NCBI RefSeq assembly: GCF_014235845.1
Contig: NZ_JACJUQ010000005.1
Location: forward strand, 178,390 to 242,389
DNA length: 64,000 bases
DNA from: Pontivivens nitratireducens
Lineage (GTDB): Bacteria > Pseudomonadota > Alphaproteobacteria > Rhodobacterales > Rhodobacteraceae
Reading direction: 5' to 3'
Shown here: positions 23,295 to 31,853 of the stretch, piece by piece
Layout: the number at the start of each line of letters is the position of its first letter
Position numbering within the stretch: position 1 is the first letter of the stretch
Notes under the pieces: generated by a model
What the model was told of the DNA's origin: nothing
Seen by the model: only the letters and a program-made list of their open reading frames with translations
Database searches by the model: none
Made by a program: the position numbers and the translations under genes

Positions 23295-24977
23295 TCACTC
23301 CGCTGCTACCGCCGCGGGGGCGGGTGATGTCTTTGGCTTGGCGCCGTGCTCATATTCCTTGAGGAAATCCAACACTTCCTGCCGGTAGGTGTAGTAATCG
23401 GGATGCTCCAGCAGCGCCTTGCGCGTGCGGGGGCGGGGCAGATCGACCTCGGTGATCTTGCCGATGGTCGCTTGTGGGCCGTTGGTCATCATCACCACGC
23501 GGTCGGCCAGCAGGATCGCCTCGTCCACGTCATGGGTCACGCAGATCGCCGTGACCTTGGTGCGGGACCAGACCTCCATCAGAACTTCCTGCAGCTCCCA
23601 CCGGGTCAGGCTGTCGAGCATGCCGAACGGCTCATCCAGAAGCAGAAGTTTGGGGCTGAGCGCAAAGGCACGGGCAATGCCGACCCGCTGCCTCATACCG
23701 TTGGAGAGGGAGCTGGCCTGCTTGTCCATCGCATCGGCCAGTCCGACCCGTTCGAGGTAGTATTCGATCACGTCCTGCCGTTCGGCGCGCGATGCACGGG
23801 GATAGACCTTGTCCACACCGATGGCGACGTTTTCCTTCGCGCTGAGCCATGGGAACAGGTTGGGTGACTGGAAAACCACGGCCCGCTCGGGATCCGCGCC
23901 CAGCACGCCGCGCCCGTCGAGGGCGATCACGCCCTTCGAGATTTCGTTCAATCCCGCGGCCATGGTCAGCACCGTGGACTTGCCGCAGCCCGAATGCCCG
24001 ATGAGGGAGACGAACTCCCCCTTGCGAAGCTTGAGGTTGAAATCCTCGACCACCGTAAGCGGCCCCTTCGGGGTGGGATAGACCTTGTGCACCTGCGAGA
24101 AATCGACATAGCGCTCGGTCACGCCGGAGGCACCGGCAGCCGCCACCGCGCTGGGCATCCCGTGGATCGGGGTTACGCTGGGCAGGGTCCGGGTTTCCTC
24201 GATCTTCGCCTCGATGCCCACGTCCACGAGGTAGGATGTGACCTGCGCGCGCAGCGCCTTGAACGTTTCATCGCTGTTCATCGCGATGCGGTCACGCGGG
24301 CGGGGAATGGTGACGCTCACCGGCTCCCCCAAGGTTCCGTCGGGGTTGAGCGGCACGATACGGTCGGCCAGCAGAATGGCCTCGTCCACATCATTGGTGA
24401 TGAGGATGCAGGTCTTCTTGTCCTGCTCCCAGATATCGAGGATCTCATCCGCCAGATTGGCTCGTGTCAGCGCATCGAGCGCCGAAAGCGGCTCATCAAG
24501 CAGCAGCATTTCGGGGTCCATGGCCAGCGCACGAGCGACGGAGACGCGCTGACGCATCCCGCCTGACAATTCGGCCGGGCGGCGCGTGGCCGCGTGGCTC
24601 AGACCCACCATCTGGATATAGTGATCGGCCTTGGCTGTCTTTTCGGACTTGGAAAGCTTGGGATAGACCGCCTCCACCGCGAGCATCACATTGCCCTGCA
24701 CCGTCAGCCACGGCATCAGCGAATAGGACTGAAAGACCAATCCCCGCTCCGGCCCCGGCCCGGTGATCGGCGCGCCCTTAAAGGTGACGGTGCCGCTGTC
24801 GGGGGATTCCAGCCCCGCGATGAGGTTCATGAGGGTGGATTTGCCGGTGCCCGAGAAGCCGAGGATCGCGACGAATTCGCCCTCCGCCACATCGAGGGAG
24901 ATGTTTTTCAACACCTCCACCCGATGGGCGCCCCCTCCAAACCCCTTGGAAACATTGTCGAATGTCAGGATACCCAT
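23295..24977 (-). CDS. nrtCD: Nitrate ABC transporter ATP-binding protein, two ABC domains fused
   Basis: A 560-aa protein with two complete ATPase domains in tandem. The first (from MGILTFDNVSKGF) has Walker A GFSGTGKS, signature LSGGMRQRVSVARA and Walker B LLLDEPLSALD. The second (from about residue 285) has Walker A GHSGCGKS, LSNGMRQRVGIARA and LLLDEPFGMLD. In cyanobacteria NrtC and NrtD are separate and NrtC carries a binding-protein domain; here the two ATPases are fused and that extra domain is absent. The ATG at 24977 lies five bases after the nrtB stop. It energises uptake of nitrate or nitrite through NrtB. Confidence 0.88.
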   Translation of the reverse strand: MGILTFDNVSKGFGGGAHRVEVLKNISLDVAEGEFVAILGFSGTGKSTLMNLIAGLESPDSGTVTFKGAPITGPGPERGLVFQSYSLMPWLTVQGNVMLAVEAVYPKLSKSEKTAKADHYIQMVGLSHAATRRPAELSGGMRQRVSVARALAMDPEMLLLDEPLSALDALTRANLADEILDIWEQDKKTCILITNDVDEAILLADRIVPLNPDGTLGEPVSVTIPRPRDRIAMNSDETFKALRAQVTSYLVDVGIEAKIEETRTLPSVTPIHGMPSAVAAAGASGVTERYVDFSQVHKVYPTPKGPLTVVEDFNLKLRKGEFVSLIGHSGCGKSTVLTMAAGLNEISKGVIALDGRGVLGADPERAVVFQSPNLFPWLSAKENVAIGVDKVYPRASRAERQDVIEYYLERVGLADAMDKQASSLSNGMRQRVGIARAFALSPKLLLLDEPFGMLDSLTRWELQEVLMEVWSRTKVTAICVTHDVDEAILLADRVVMMTNGPQATIGKITEVDLPRPRTRKALLEHPDYYTYRQEVLDFLKEYEHGAKPKTSPAPAAVAAE

Positions 24978-24982
24978 GGCGC

Positions 24983-26065
24983 TCACCGATTTTTCGAGAA
25001 GGTGAAGAGCGATTGCAGCGCATACATCACCCGGTCGAGCAGGAAGCCGATGATCCCGATGGTGAAGACCGCCACCATGATCTTGGCCAGGCTCGACGAT
25101 GAACCGTTCTGGAACTCGTCCCAGACAAATTTGCCGAGGCCGGGGTTCTGGGCGAGCATCTCCGCCGCGATCAGCACCATCCAGCCCACGCCGAGGCTGA
25201 GCCGCAACCCGGTGAAGATCAGCGGCAATGAGGAGGGCAACACCAGCTTGGTGATCTTGGTCCAGGTGTTCATCTTGAGCACCTTGGAAACGGAGACGAG
25301 ATCCTTGTCGATGGAGGCCACGCCAAGCGCCGTATTGATCAGCGTCGGCCAAAGCGAACACAGCGTCACGGTGATCGCGGAGACGAGGAACGATTTCGCG
25401 AACAGACCGTCATTCGTGGTGTAAACCGCCGAGACCACCATGGTGACGATGGGCAGCCAGGCAAGCGGGCTGACCGGCTTGAAAATCTGGATCAGCGGGT
25501 TCAGGGCTGCATTTGCCGTCGCCGACAGGCCCGCAGCGATGCCCAGCGGCACCGCGATGGCCGTGGCAATCAGAAAGCCGAAGAACACCGTCTGGATCGA
25601 GGTCCAGATCTGCTGGTAATAGCTGGGTGCGCCGGTATAGGGCACATCGCGCACGTCCTCGGGGCGACCCGCCTCGATCATGCGCTGGTTGCGGGCATCG
25701 ACTTGGGTCTGGAACTGCTCGGCGCGTGTGGCCTTGGCGCGCGCATCTTCGTGCAGGTTGACGGCTTCCTCCCACACTGCGCCCGGACCGGGGATCGCGC
25801 CCAGCGAGGTCTGCACCGTGGGGGCCAGCGTGGCCCACATCATCAGAAAGGCGGCAATGGCCAGAAGCGGCACGCCAAGCTGGCGCCAGATCTCGCCCAT
25901 CTGCGCGCGGGGATTATCGCCCGCTGCCGCCTTGAAAACAGGGGTCAGCCAGGCAAGGCCCAGAACCTGCAACCATTTATCCACGGCGTTGATGCGCGTG
26001 AAAAGACGGGCGCGCCGCGCCGCGCGGGCGGCCTCGATCTCGACTTGTGGGTCGGCGGTGATCAT
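24983..26065 (-). CDS. nrtB: Nitrate ABC transporter permease
   Basis: A 360-aa inner-membrane permease with about six or seven helices. An N-terminal cytoplasmic part of ~75 residues precedes the first helix (LGVPLLAIAAFLMMWATL), and a soluble insertion (~residues 100-155) follows it. The coupling EAA-like loop is in LISVSKVLKMNTW-type sequence near residue 270, and NrtB/SsuC-family segments such as KPVSPLAWLPIV and LSLGVGWMVLIAAEM are clear. It pairs with NrtA and the fused ATPase. Confidence 0.88.
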   Translation of the reverse strand: MITADPQVEIEAARAARRARLFTRINAVDKWLQVLGLAWLTPVFKAAAGDNPRAQMGEIWRQLGVPLLAIAAFLMMWATLAPTVQTSLGAIPGPGAVWEEAVNLHEDARAKATRAEQFQTQVDARNQRMIEAGRPEDVRDVPYTGAPSYYQQIWTSIQTVFFGFLIATAIAVPLGIAAGLSATANAALNPLIQIFKPVSPLAWLPIVTMVVSAVYTTNDGLFAKSFLVSAITVTLCSLWPTLINTALGVASIDKDLVSVSKVLKMNTWTKITKLVLPSSLPLIFTGLRLSLGVGWMVLIAAEMLAQNPGLGKFVWDEFQNGSSSSLAKIMVAVFTIGIIGFLLDRVMYALQSLFTFSKNR

Positions 26066-26096
26066 CGTTCAAATACCTTCCGGCTCAAGGGGACAG

Positions 26097-26122
26097 GTCC
26101 GGGCCAGCGGTGCGGCCCGGAC
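26097..26122 (-). other. Perfect stem-loop between nrtA and nrtB
   Basis: GTCCGGGCC (26097-26105), an 8-nt loop and GGCCCGGAC (26114-26122) form a perfect 9-bp hairpin in the 69-bp gap after the binding-protein gene. It probably protects nrtA mRNA and lowers permease synthesis, as in the two TRAP operons of this window. Confidence 0.6.
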
Positions 26123-26134
26123 ACGCAGCGGGCC

Positions 26135-27502
26135 TTAGCCCTGTACTTCATCGCCAACGACGCGCTGATCGCCGTGCAGACCTATGGGCAGGCTGTCGAG
26201 ATAGGCGTTCGGCGCACGGCCGTCATAGGGAATGCCGTCGATGATATCGGCCGCAGGTGTCGGCGCGCGGTAGCCATCGGTGTCCCATGGAAAATCAGCC
26301 TCATCTGCCAGACCGTCGTCCACCAAGGAGCGTGCGGCCTCCAGATAGATGTCGGGGCGATAGACCGAGCGGGCGACCTCATCATACCAGCTGTCGGGCT
26401 GCTGCTCGGCGATCTGACCCCAGCGGCGCATCTGGGTCAGATACCAGACCGCGTCGGAATAATAGGGATAGGTCGCATTGTAGCGGAAGAAGACGTTGAA
26501 ATCGGGAATGTCGCGCACGTCGCCCGGCTCGAACTCGAACGTGCCGGTCATGGAGGCGGCAATCACCTCTGCATCGGCGCCGACATAGTCCGGGCGGCTG
26601 AGGATCTGGACCGCTTCCTCCCGGTTGGCGTTGTCATCCGCGTCGAGCCACATCGCGGCCCGGATCAGGGCGCGGGTGACGGCCAGGGTCGTGTTGGGGT
26701 TTTCCTCCACGAACTCGGCGGACATGCCGAAGACCTTCTCGGGGTTGTTGCGCCAGAGTTGGTAATCGGTGATGACCGGCACCCCGATTCCCATGCGCAC
26801 GGCCTGCTGGTTCCACGGCTCCCCCACGGCGTAGCCGGAGATCGTGCCAGCCTCCAAAGTGGCGGGCATCTGCGGCGGCGGGGTGACGGAGAGATATGCA
26901 TCCGCCCCGATCTGGCCGGTGATGTTATCGGGGGAGTAGTAGCCGGGGCTGATCCCGCCTGCGGCCAGCCAGTAGCGCAGTTCGTAATTGTGGGTGGAGA
27001 CGGGGAACACCATGCCCATGTTGAACGCTTCACCGCGCGCGTTGAAATCCTCGATCACCGGGATCAGAGCTTCGGCGCTGATCGGGTGCTGGGGGCGTCC
27101 ATCCTCCATCGAGGGGACGTGCGGGCGCATCATGTCCCACACCTCGTTTGATACGGTGATGCCGTTGCCGTTCAGATCCATCGAGAAGGGCGTGACGATA
27201 TGCGCCTCGGTTCCGTAGCCGATCGTGGCGGCGAGCGGTTGGCCCGCGAGCATATGCGCACCCTGAAGCTGACCGTCGATCACGCCATCGAGCAGAACCT
27301 TCCAGTTGGCCTGCGCCTCAAGGGTCACGAACAGGCCCTCATCAAAGAAATAACCCTGCTCGTAGGCCACCGCGAGGGGCGCCATGTCAGTCAACTTGAT
27401 GAAGCCGAAGGTCAGGATATCGGTCTCAAGCTCCAGCATTTGGGCAAAGCTGGGGGAGCCGATGCCTGTGGTCGCGGCCAATGCAATGAGCAGTTTCTTC
27501 AT
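26135..27502 (-). CDS. nrtA: Nitrate/nitrite-binding protein of ABC transporter
   Basis: A 455-aa periplasmic binding protein of the NrtA/CmpA family. It has a signal peptide ([21 protein letters not shown]) and family segments [61 protein letters not shown] and [12 protein letters not shown] longer upstream frame exists, but the ATG at 27502 gives the signal peptide. It is the first gene of the nitrate operon, behind a transcription attenuator controlled by NasT, and is homologous over its whole length to the sensor NasS encoded next door. Confidence 0.9.
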   Translation of the reverse strand: MKKLLIALAATTGIGSPSFAQMLELETDILTFGFIKLTDMAPLAVAYEQGYFFDEGLFVTLEAQANWKVLLDGVIDGQLQGAHMLAGQPLAATIGYGTEAHIVTPFSMDLNGNGITVSNEVWDMMRPHVPSMEDGRPQHPISAEALIPVIEDFNARGEAFNMGMVFPVSTHNYELRYWLAAGGISPGYYSPDNITGQIGADAYLSVTPPPQMPATLEAGTISGYAVGEPWNQQAVRMGIGVPVITDYQLWRNNPEKVFGMSAEFVEENPNTTLAVTRALIRAAMWLDADDNANREEAVQILSRPDYVGADAEVIAASMTGTFEFEPGDVRDIPDFNVFFRYNATYPYYSDAVWYLTQMRRWGQIAEQQPDSWYDEVARSVYRPDIYLEAARSLVDDGLADEADFPWDTDGYRAPTPAADIIDGIPYDGRAPNAYLDSLPIGLHGDQRVVGDEVQG

Positions 27503-27547
27503 GGAGATTCTCCGAAACGTTGGTGGATCGCCCGATCCGTCGGGCAA

Positions 27548-27604
27548 TAAAAAAAGCCGCCGACACGCCTCGCCCAAATGTGGGCAAACGTGTCGAGCGG
27601 CTTT
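27548..27604 (-). terminator. Attenuator terminator in the nrtA leader, NasT target
   Basis: On the minus strand AAAGCCGC-CGACACG pairs with CGTGTCGGCGGCTTT across about 27604-27553, with an inner GCCCA/TGGGC stem. It is followed by eight T residues, 45 bp before the nrtA start. A strong terminator inside a leader next to nasS-nasT is the arrangement known for ANTAR-protein antitermination. Shorter hairpins upstream (for example GCCC-GGTAGCA-GGGC near 27620) could be the NasT-binding loops, but I cannot define them by eye. Confidence 0.8.
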
Positions 27605-27774
27605 GCTCTGATACTGCCCTGCTACCGGGCGAATTTCGTGCCGGAGGCGCCATTGCCTTCCAACACCTTCATTAAACCGACAGGACTTCGCAGTCGCAAC
27701 AGAAAAATGCACCTATGCGTGCACCTTACCTGAATTGTGTAATTTATGGGCGAAAATTGGGGCTTGATTGATCG

Positions 27775-28950
27775 CTATTTAAGCAGTGGCTCAAAAATCT
27801 CACCGTTAAAGAAGCAGTCGCGCGGCAGAATCAGGCGGCCCGCGCGGGAGGCGACAGGCGTATCCTCGCTCAGGGCGCCTTCCAGTTTTGCGGATGCGCC
27901 GGGCAGATCAGCGCCGGTGTTCGCCATCGCGGCGCGATAAATGTCACTGCGAAAGGTCGAGCGCGCCTTTTCCGCTGCCTGATCCGGGTCGAGGCCGACG
28001 CGATTGGCAAGGCGCGAGGCGATCCATTCCGCCTGACTGCGCCACGGAAAATTCGCGGCACCCCGGTGGAACTCGACAAAGCCCGACGTGCGCCGCATCG
28101 TACCATCGGGCGAGGTCACGAAAGTACCGCTGAGTGCACGATCCAGAAGTTCGGCAGGCAGGTTCAGCCATTGCGAGCGCGACAGAAACTCCGTCGCCAA
28201 TGCGCGCGAAGATGGATTGGCCAGCCAGCGCCCCGCCCGCCACAGCGCGCGGATCAGTGCCTGCACGACCCGAGGTTCCTGCTCAATCCAGGCGTCGCGC
28301 ACCGCCAGCACCTTTTCCGGCGCGAAGGCCCAGATGCGTGAGCAGGGCAACAGCAGTTCCCCGACGCCGCTTTCCACGGAATGGCTGCCCCATGGCTCAC
28401 CTACGCAAAAGGCGTCGATCTCTCCCGCGCGGATCGCCTCCCCCATGTGGGGGGGTGGGACGACGCGCACGATCAGCCCCTCGGGCGCGGGCATGCCGAG
28501 CGTCTTGAGCCAGTAATAAACAAGTTCCGCATGCATGGAGAACGGAAACGGCACCCCGATGCGCAATGGCTTGTCCGCCGCCGCGATCAGCGCGCGGCCC
28601 GCATCCCATGCGTCGTCAAAACCGAAGCTGTGCCCCTGATCGCGCAGGCGTGCGGCCAACGCGCGGCTTACACCGATCACATTGCCGTTCACGCTGAGTA
28701 CCGAAACCGCCGACAGCTTTTCCTCGACACCGCCAAGGCCAAGGGCAGCGGCAACCGGCACGGGGGCGAGCATGTGCGCGGCATCGACCCGGCCGAGCCG
28801 CAGCATATCGCGCAAGGCAGACCAGGACGGCGCCCGCGACAGGGTCAGATCCAGCCCTTCCTCATGCGCGTAGCCCATTTCGTGGGCGATAATCAGCGGT
28901 GCCGCGTCTATCAATGGAATGAAGCCGAGCGTCACGGGATGGCTTCTCAT
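27775..28950 (-). CDS. nasS: Nitrate/nitrite sensor NasS
   Basis: A 391-aa NrtA-like protein without a signal peptide, so cytosolic. It shares NrtA family features (LGFIPLIDAAPLIIAHEMGYA, GRVDAAHMLAPVPVAAALGLGG, AFCVGEPWGSHSVE). NasS holds NasT inactive when nitrate and nitrite are absent and releases it on ligand binding. The ATG at 28950 overlaps the nasT stop (ATGA), so the two are made together. It ends 272 bp before nrtA, and that gap contains the attenuator leader. Confidence 0.88.
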   Translation of the reverse strand: MRSHPVTLGFIPLIDAAPLIIAHEMGYAHEEGLDLTLSRAPSWSALRDMLRLGRVDAAHMLAPVPVAAALGLGGVEEKLSAVSVLSVNGNVIGVSRALAARLRDQGHSFGFDDAWDAGRALIAAADKPLRIGVPFPFSMHAELVYYWLKTLGMPAPEGLIVRVVPPPHMGEAIRAGEIDAFCVGEPWGSHSVESGVGELLLPCSRIWAFAPEKVLAVRDAWIEQEPRVVQALIRALWRAGRWLANPSSRALATEFLSRSQWLNLPAELLDRALSGTFVTSPDGTMRRTSGFVEFHRGAANFPWRSQAEWIASRLANRVGLDPDQAAEKARSTFRSDIYRAAMANTGADLPGASAKLEGALSEDTPVASRAGRLILPRDCFFNGEIFEPLLK

Positions 28951-29531
28951 GATAGCAGTCCCGCCGCAGTGACCAGAGAGGCGGCGATGTCAGCCAATCG
29001 TTTGCCTTGATCCATGGCCGCTTTGCGCAGAATGGCGTAGGCCTCGTCCTCATCGACGCCTCGGGCCTTCATCACCATGCCTTTGGCGCGGTCGATCAAT
29101 TTGCGTTCCTCCAGCGCCTTCTTGGTTTCGGCCAGCTCGGTGCGCATCCGCTGGAACATGCGAAAGCGCGCGATGGCCGCGTCCAGAATGGGTTTGAGCC
29201 GCTGCGGTTGCAGCCCGTCCACCACATAGGTCGACACGCCCGCCTCGATCGCCGTGTCCGACAGCCCCTCGTCTGAGCGGTCGACGAACATCGCCACCGC
29301 ACGTTCCATCGGGTCGGAGGCGATGGCAAGCTCTTCGAGCATATCGCGGGAGGGGTTTTCAATGTCGATCAACACCACATCGGGCGACAGCGCCTTGATC
29401 TGGCGGGCAAGCCCGGTGCGTGAGCCGAGCACGTGGATCTCATAATCCCCCGCCTCACGCAGCGCATCGACGATGACGAGCGCACGCTCGCGATCCTCCT
29501 CGACGACAACGATGGATAAATTCTGAGCCAT
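28947..29531 (-). CDS. nasT: ANTAR-domain antiterminator NasT
   Basis: A 194-aa response-regulator-like protein. Residues 1-120 form a receiver-like domain (LSIVVVEEDRERALVIVDAL, DVVLIDIENPS with the aspartate position) and the C-terminus is an ANTAR RNA-binding domain (KKALEERKLIDRAKGMVMKARGVDEDEAYAILRKAAMDQGKRLADIA). It binds leader RNA and lets transcription pass the terminator ahead of nrtA. An earlier in-frame ATG lies at 29549; neither start has a clear ribosome-binding site, and the shorter form MAQNLSI is chosen by family length. Confidence 0.87.
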   Translation of the reverse strand: MAQNLSIVVVEEDRERALVIVDALREAGDYEIHVLGSRTGLARQIKALSPDVVLIDIENPSRDMLEELAIASDPMERAVAMFVDRSDEGLSDTAIEAGVSTYVVDGLQPQRLKPILDAAIARFRMFQRMRTELAETKKALEERKLIDRAKGMVMKARGVDEDEAYAILRKAAMDQGKRLADIAASLVTAAGLLS

Positions 29532-29653
29532 GAGGGTAAAAGTAGCCATGCTGCGCCCGCGAAGTAAAGGTGCAAGTGCGAAGCCGGAAGGGTTGCACGC
29601 GCGGTCTGAATCGTGGTCGCGGTTTTCGTGCCCTCGGACAGGTCAGCGCATCT

Positions 29654-30715
29654 TCAGTTGCCCAAAGTTATGCTGACCGGTCCGACAGACAGGGAGTTGG
29701 AAGGAATCGGCTCAATATCGCGCAGCCCCTTTATCAGGGCGATTGCGGCGGGCGATGTTCCGGGCAGAAAGTGATTTCCGCCCCTGTTCCCCAGCCCGGT
29801 CATATCAATTGTGGAAACTCCGAGTTCATCAAGCTGATCGAGATCCTCAACGGAGCCGAGCTTCTCCGCCCCTCCCGAAATACCGGAGGAAAGGAGCAGC
29901 AGTCGGTCGTTGCGCGCTACCGCGACAATGAAGGGCTGCGGAGGTTCACCCAATGCGCGAATCTGGGACCGAAACAGATCCAGATCGATATCGGGTGAGA
30001 TCAATGCGATGGAGGCCAGATTGTCGAGCGTATCGCGCCTGCCGCTCAGCGCGATTTGCCTCAAGGTTTCCATGATCAGATGGCATCCCATCGAGTGGCC
30101 GACGAGGGATACCTTTAGCCCATCTTCTTTCAGAAGCGCGGTAAGCAAAGTAGCAAGAGCATCGCGCGCAATGAGCACGCTGTCGCGATCATAGGCGTAT
30201 TCCAGGGGATCCCCGGCCGACGGCCAGGCAAAGTGGATTTGTGGCCCCCGCATCTCGTAATCCCAGGCGATCTGGGCGTGACGATAGGCGGCTTCGGCAA
30301 AATTGTTGTTGTAACCATGGACGAACAGCACCGTTTCTTCATCGGACTGTGCCGCAGCGGCCCGCGCGGCTTGGATAAGAGCCTCGATATCCGGCATGGT
30401 GTCCGCGCTGGTAAGAGCGAAATGCCGTGCGGGATCGACGAAGCGCACCGGTGGCCATTCTATTTCTCCAGGCTGGTGGGTCGGTGGGATCGAGATCGCG
30501 AGCCGTGCAAATTCCATCTGCTCCGCGCGGGCTTTGCCATAGGCGATCGGCGCGGGATCGGCGACACGTGACGTGGCAACCAACAGTTCCTGAATGCCCG
30601 CCGCGACGTCGGATTGCGGCGCGACGGAAAAACTGCCCCGCGGTGTGCATCCGGTCAGCGCGGCCGCGCCTGCAAGCGTGAGGAAACGACGGCGGTCGCA
30701 GAGGGGTATGTTCAC
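29654..30715 (-). CDS. Exported alpha/beta hydrolase, DUF900 type, lipoprotein signal
   Basis: A 353-aa hydrolase with a signal containing both a twin-arginine-like RRRFLTLAG and a lipobox LTGC, so probably a lipoprotein, possibly Tat-exported. The DUF900 hydrolase core is visible in TVLFVHGYNNNFAEAAYRHAQI, the nucleophile elbow SLVGHSMGCHLIMETLRQI, an acid in LISPDIDLD and the late histidine in GNHFLPGTSP. The start is a GTG at 30715 with GAGG upstream. It stands alone, and the substrate is unknown. Confidence 0.75.
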   Translation of the reverse strand: MNIPLCDRRRFLTLAGAAALTGCTPRGSFSVAPQSDVAAGIQELLVATSRVADPAPIAYGKARAEQMEFARLAISIPPTHQPGEIEWPPVRFVDPARHFALTSADTMPDIEALIQAARAAAAQSDEETVLFVHGYNNNFAEAAYRHAQIAWDYEMRGPQIHFAWPSAGDPLEYAYDRDSVLIARDALATLLTALLKEDGLKVSLVGHSMGCHLIMETLRQIALSGRRDTLDNLASIALISPDIDLDLFRSQIRALGEPPQPFIVAVARNDRLLLLSSGISGGAEKLGSVEDLDQLDELGVSTIDMTGLGNRGGNHFLPGTSPAAIALIKGLRDIEPIPSNSLSVGPVSITLGN

Positions 30716-30824
30716 AGGACAACCTCGTTCAGGCGGATGGTTCGGAGACAGATTTGTACACGCGCACGTGCAGCATTGCCAGCGCGTGCAAGATGTGTCG
30801 GCATCACGAATGCGCAACTGCATT

Positions 30825-31769
30825 TCATGGGTTTCGTTCCTCAAAAGACGGCTCTCGAACCAGGCTTCGGATCCTCTGGCCTATCTGCTCACGGAAAAAC
30901 CGTATCGGAAGCAGGTCTGCCGCCACCTGGCGATAGTAGATGTTGACCGGCATGTCCCAAAGTGGCTCCGCCAGGCGAAGTTCGCTCAGTCCAACGCGGC
31001 AGGCCGATCGGGCCAGTGGCGAGATCAGCACCGCCACCATGTCCGACGCGCGCACCAGCGAGGTCAGCGCGGCGGCTGAATTCGTGCGGATCGCGATCTT
31101 CGGCGCCGGCAGATTGCGCAAAGCCATGTAATGTTGCGAAAGGTGGAAGAAACCTTCGTCTTCGTAAAATCCGGCCCAGGACCACGCGGCCAGATCGGAG
31201 GGCGTCACCCGGTCCATCCGTGCCAGGGCGTGGTCGCTGTCCGCCACTGCCCGCATGGGCAGATTGGCGATGAATTCGGTTTCGATTTCGTGCGAGTTGA
31301 GCGCCGGGATCGACCCCGCCGCAAGAAACACGTCGATCTCACCCGCAAGGAAAAGCCCGGCAAGTTGATCCCCCACGCCGGTAATCATGTCGATCGTCAT
31401 CCCGGCGAACTGCGCCTGCAAGTCGATCAGGACATCGGGCAGAACCGTCGTGGTCCAGGCAACCCCGGCCCCCAACCGCAGGCGGCTCAGTTTGCCCTCT
31501 CCCATGGCCGCGACTTCCTCCCTCGCGAGCCGCGCGCCCTGCTGGATGCTGATGGCATAGCGATACAGCACCTCACCCGCTGCGGTCGGGGAAACGCCGC
31601 GCGGTTGCCTGCGAAACAGTTCCGCGCCGAATTCGTCCTCCAGTTGGCGCAGGCTCATGCTGAGTGCGGGCTGGGAAATGCCGATCTGCGCCGCGGCATG
31701 CGCGATGTTGCCACTTTCGTAGACCGCGACGAAATGAAGGAGTTTGCGAGTTACGAGAGGGTTTATCAT
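30825..31769 (-). CDS. LysR-family transcriptional regulator
   Basis: A 314-aa LysR regulator. The N-terminal winged helix (TRKLLHFVAVYESGNIAHAAAQIGISQPALSMSLRQLEDEFGAELFRR) is standard, followed by an effector-binding domain. The ATG at 31769 is chosen over a TTG one codon upstream. It is divergent from the sulfatase/TTT operon, with an 84-bp AT-rich gap where its binding sites should lie. It probably senses the sulfated substrate or its product. Confidence 0.88.
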   Translation of the reverse strand: MINPLVTRKLLHFVAVYESGNIAHAAAQIGISQPALSMSLRQLEDEFGAELFRRQPRGVSPTAAGEVLYRYAISIQQGARLAREEVAAMGEGKLSRLRLGAGVAWTTTVLPDVLIDLQAQFAGMTIDMITGVGDQLAGLFLAGEIDVFLAAGSIPALNSHEIETEFIANLPMRAVADSDHALARMDRVTPSDLAAWSWAGFYEDEGFFHLSQHYMALRNLPAPKIAIRTNSAAALTSLVRASDMVAVLISPLARSACRVGLSELRLAEPLWDMPVNIYYRQVAADLLPIRFFREQIGQRIRSLVREPSFEERNP

Positions 31770-31853
31770 CAATAAATATTACTTATACCGACACTGGAAA
31801 TATATACTTTTCTTTACTCATACACCGTGAGACCGTTCCCGCAAGGGGGACAG

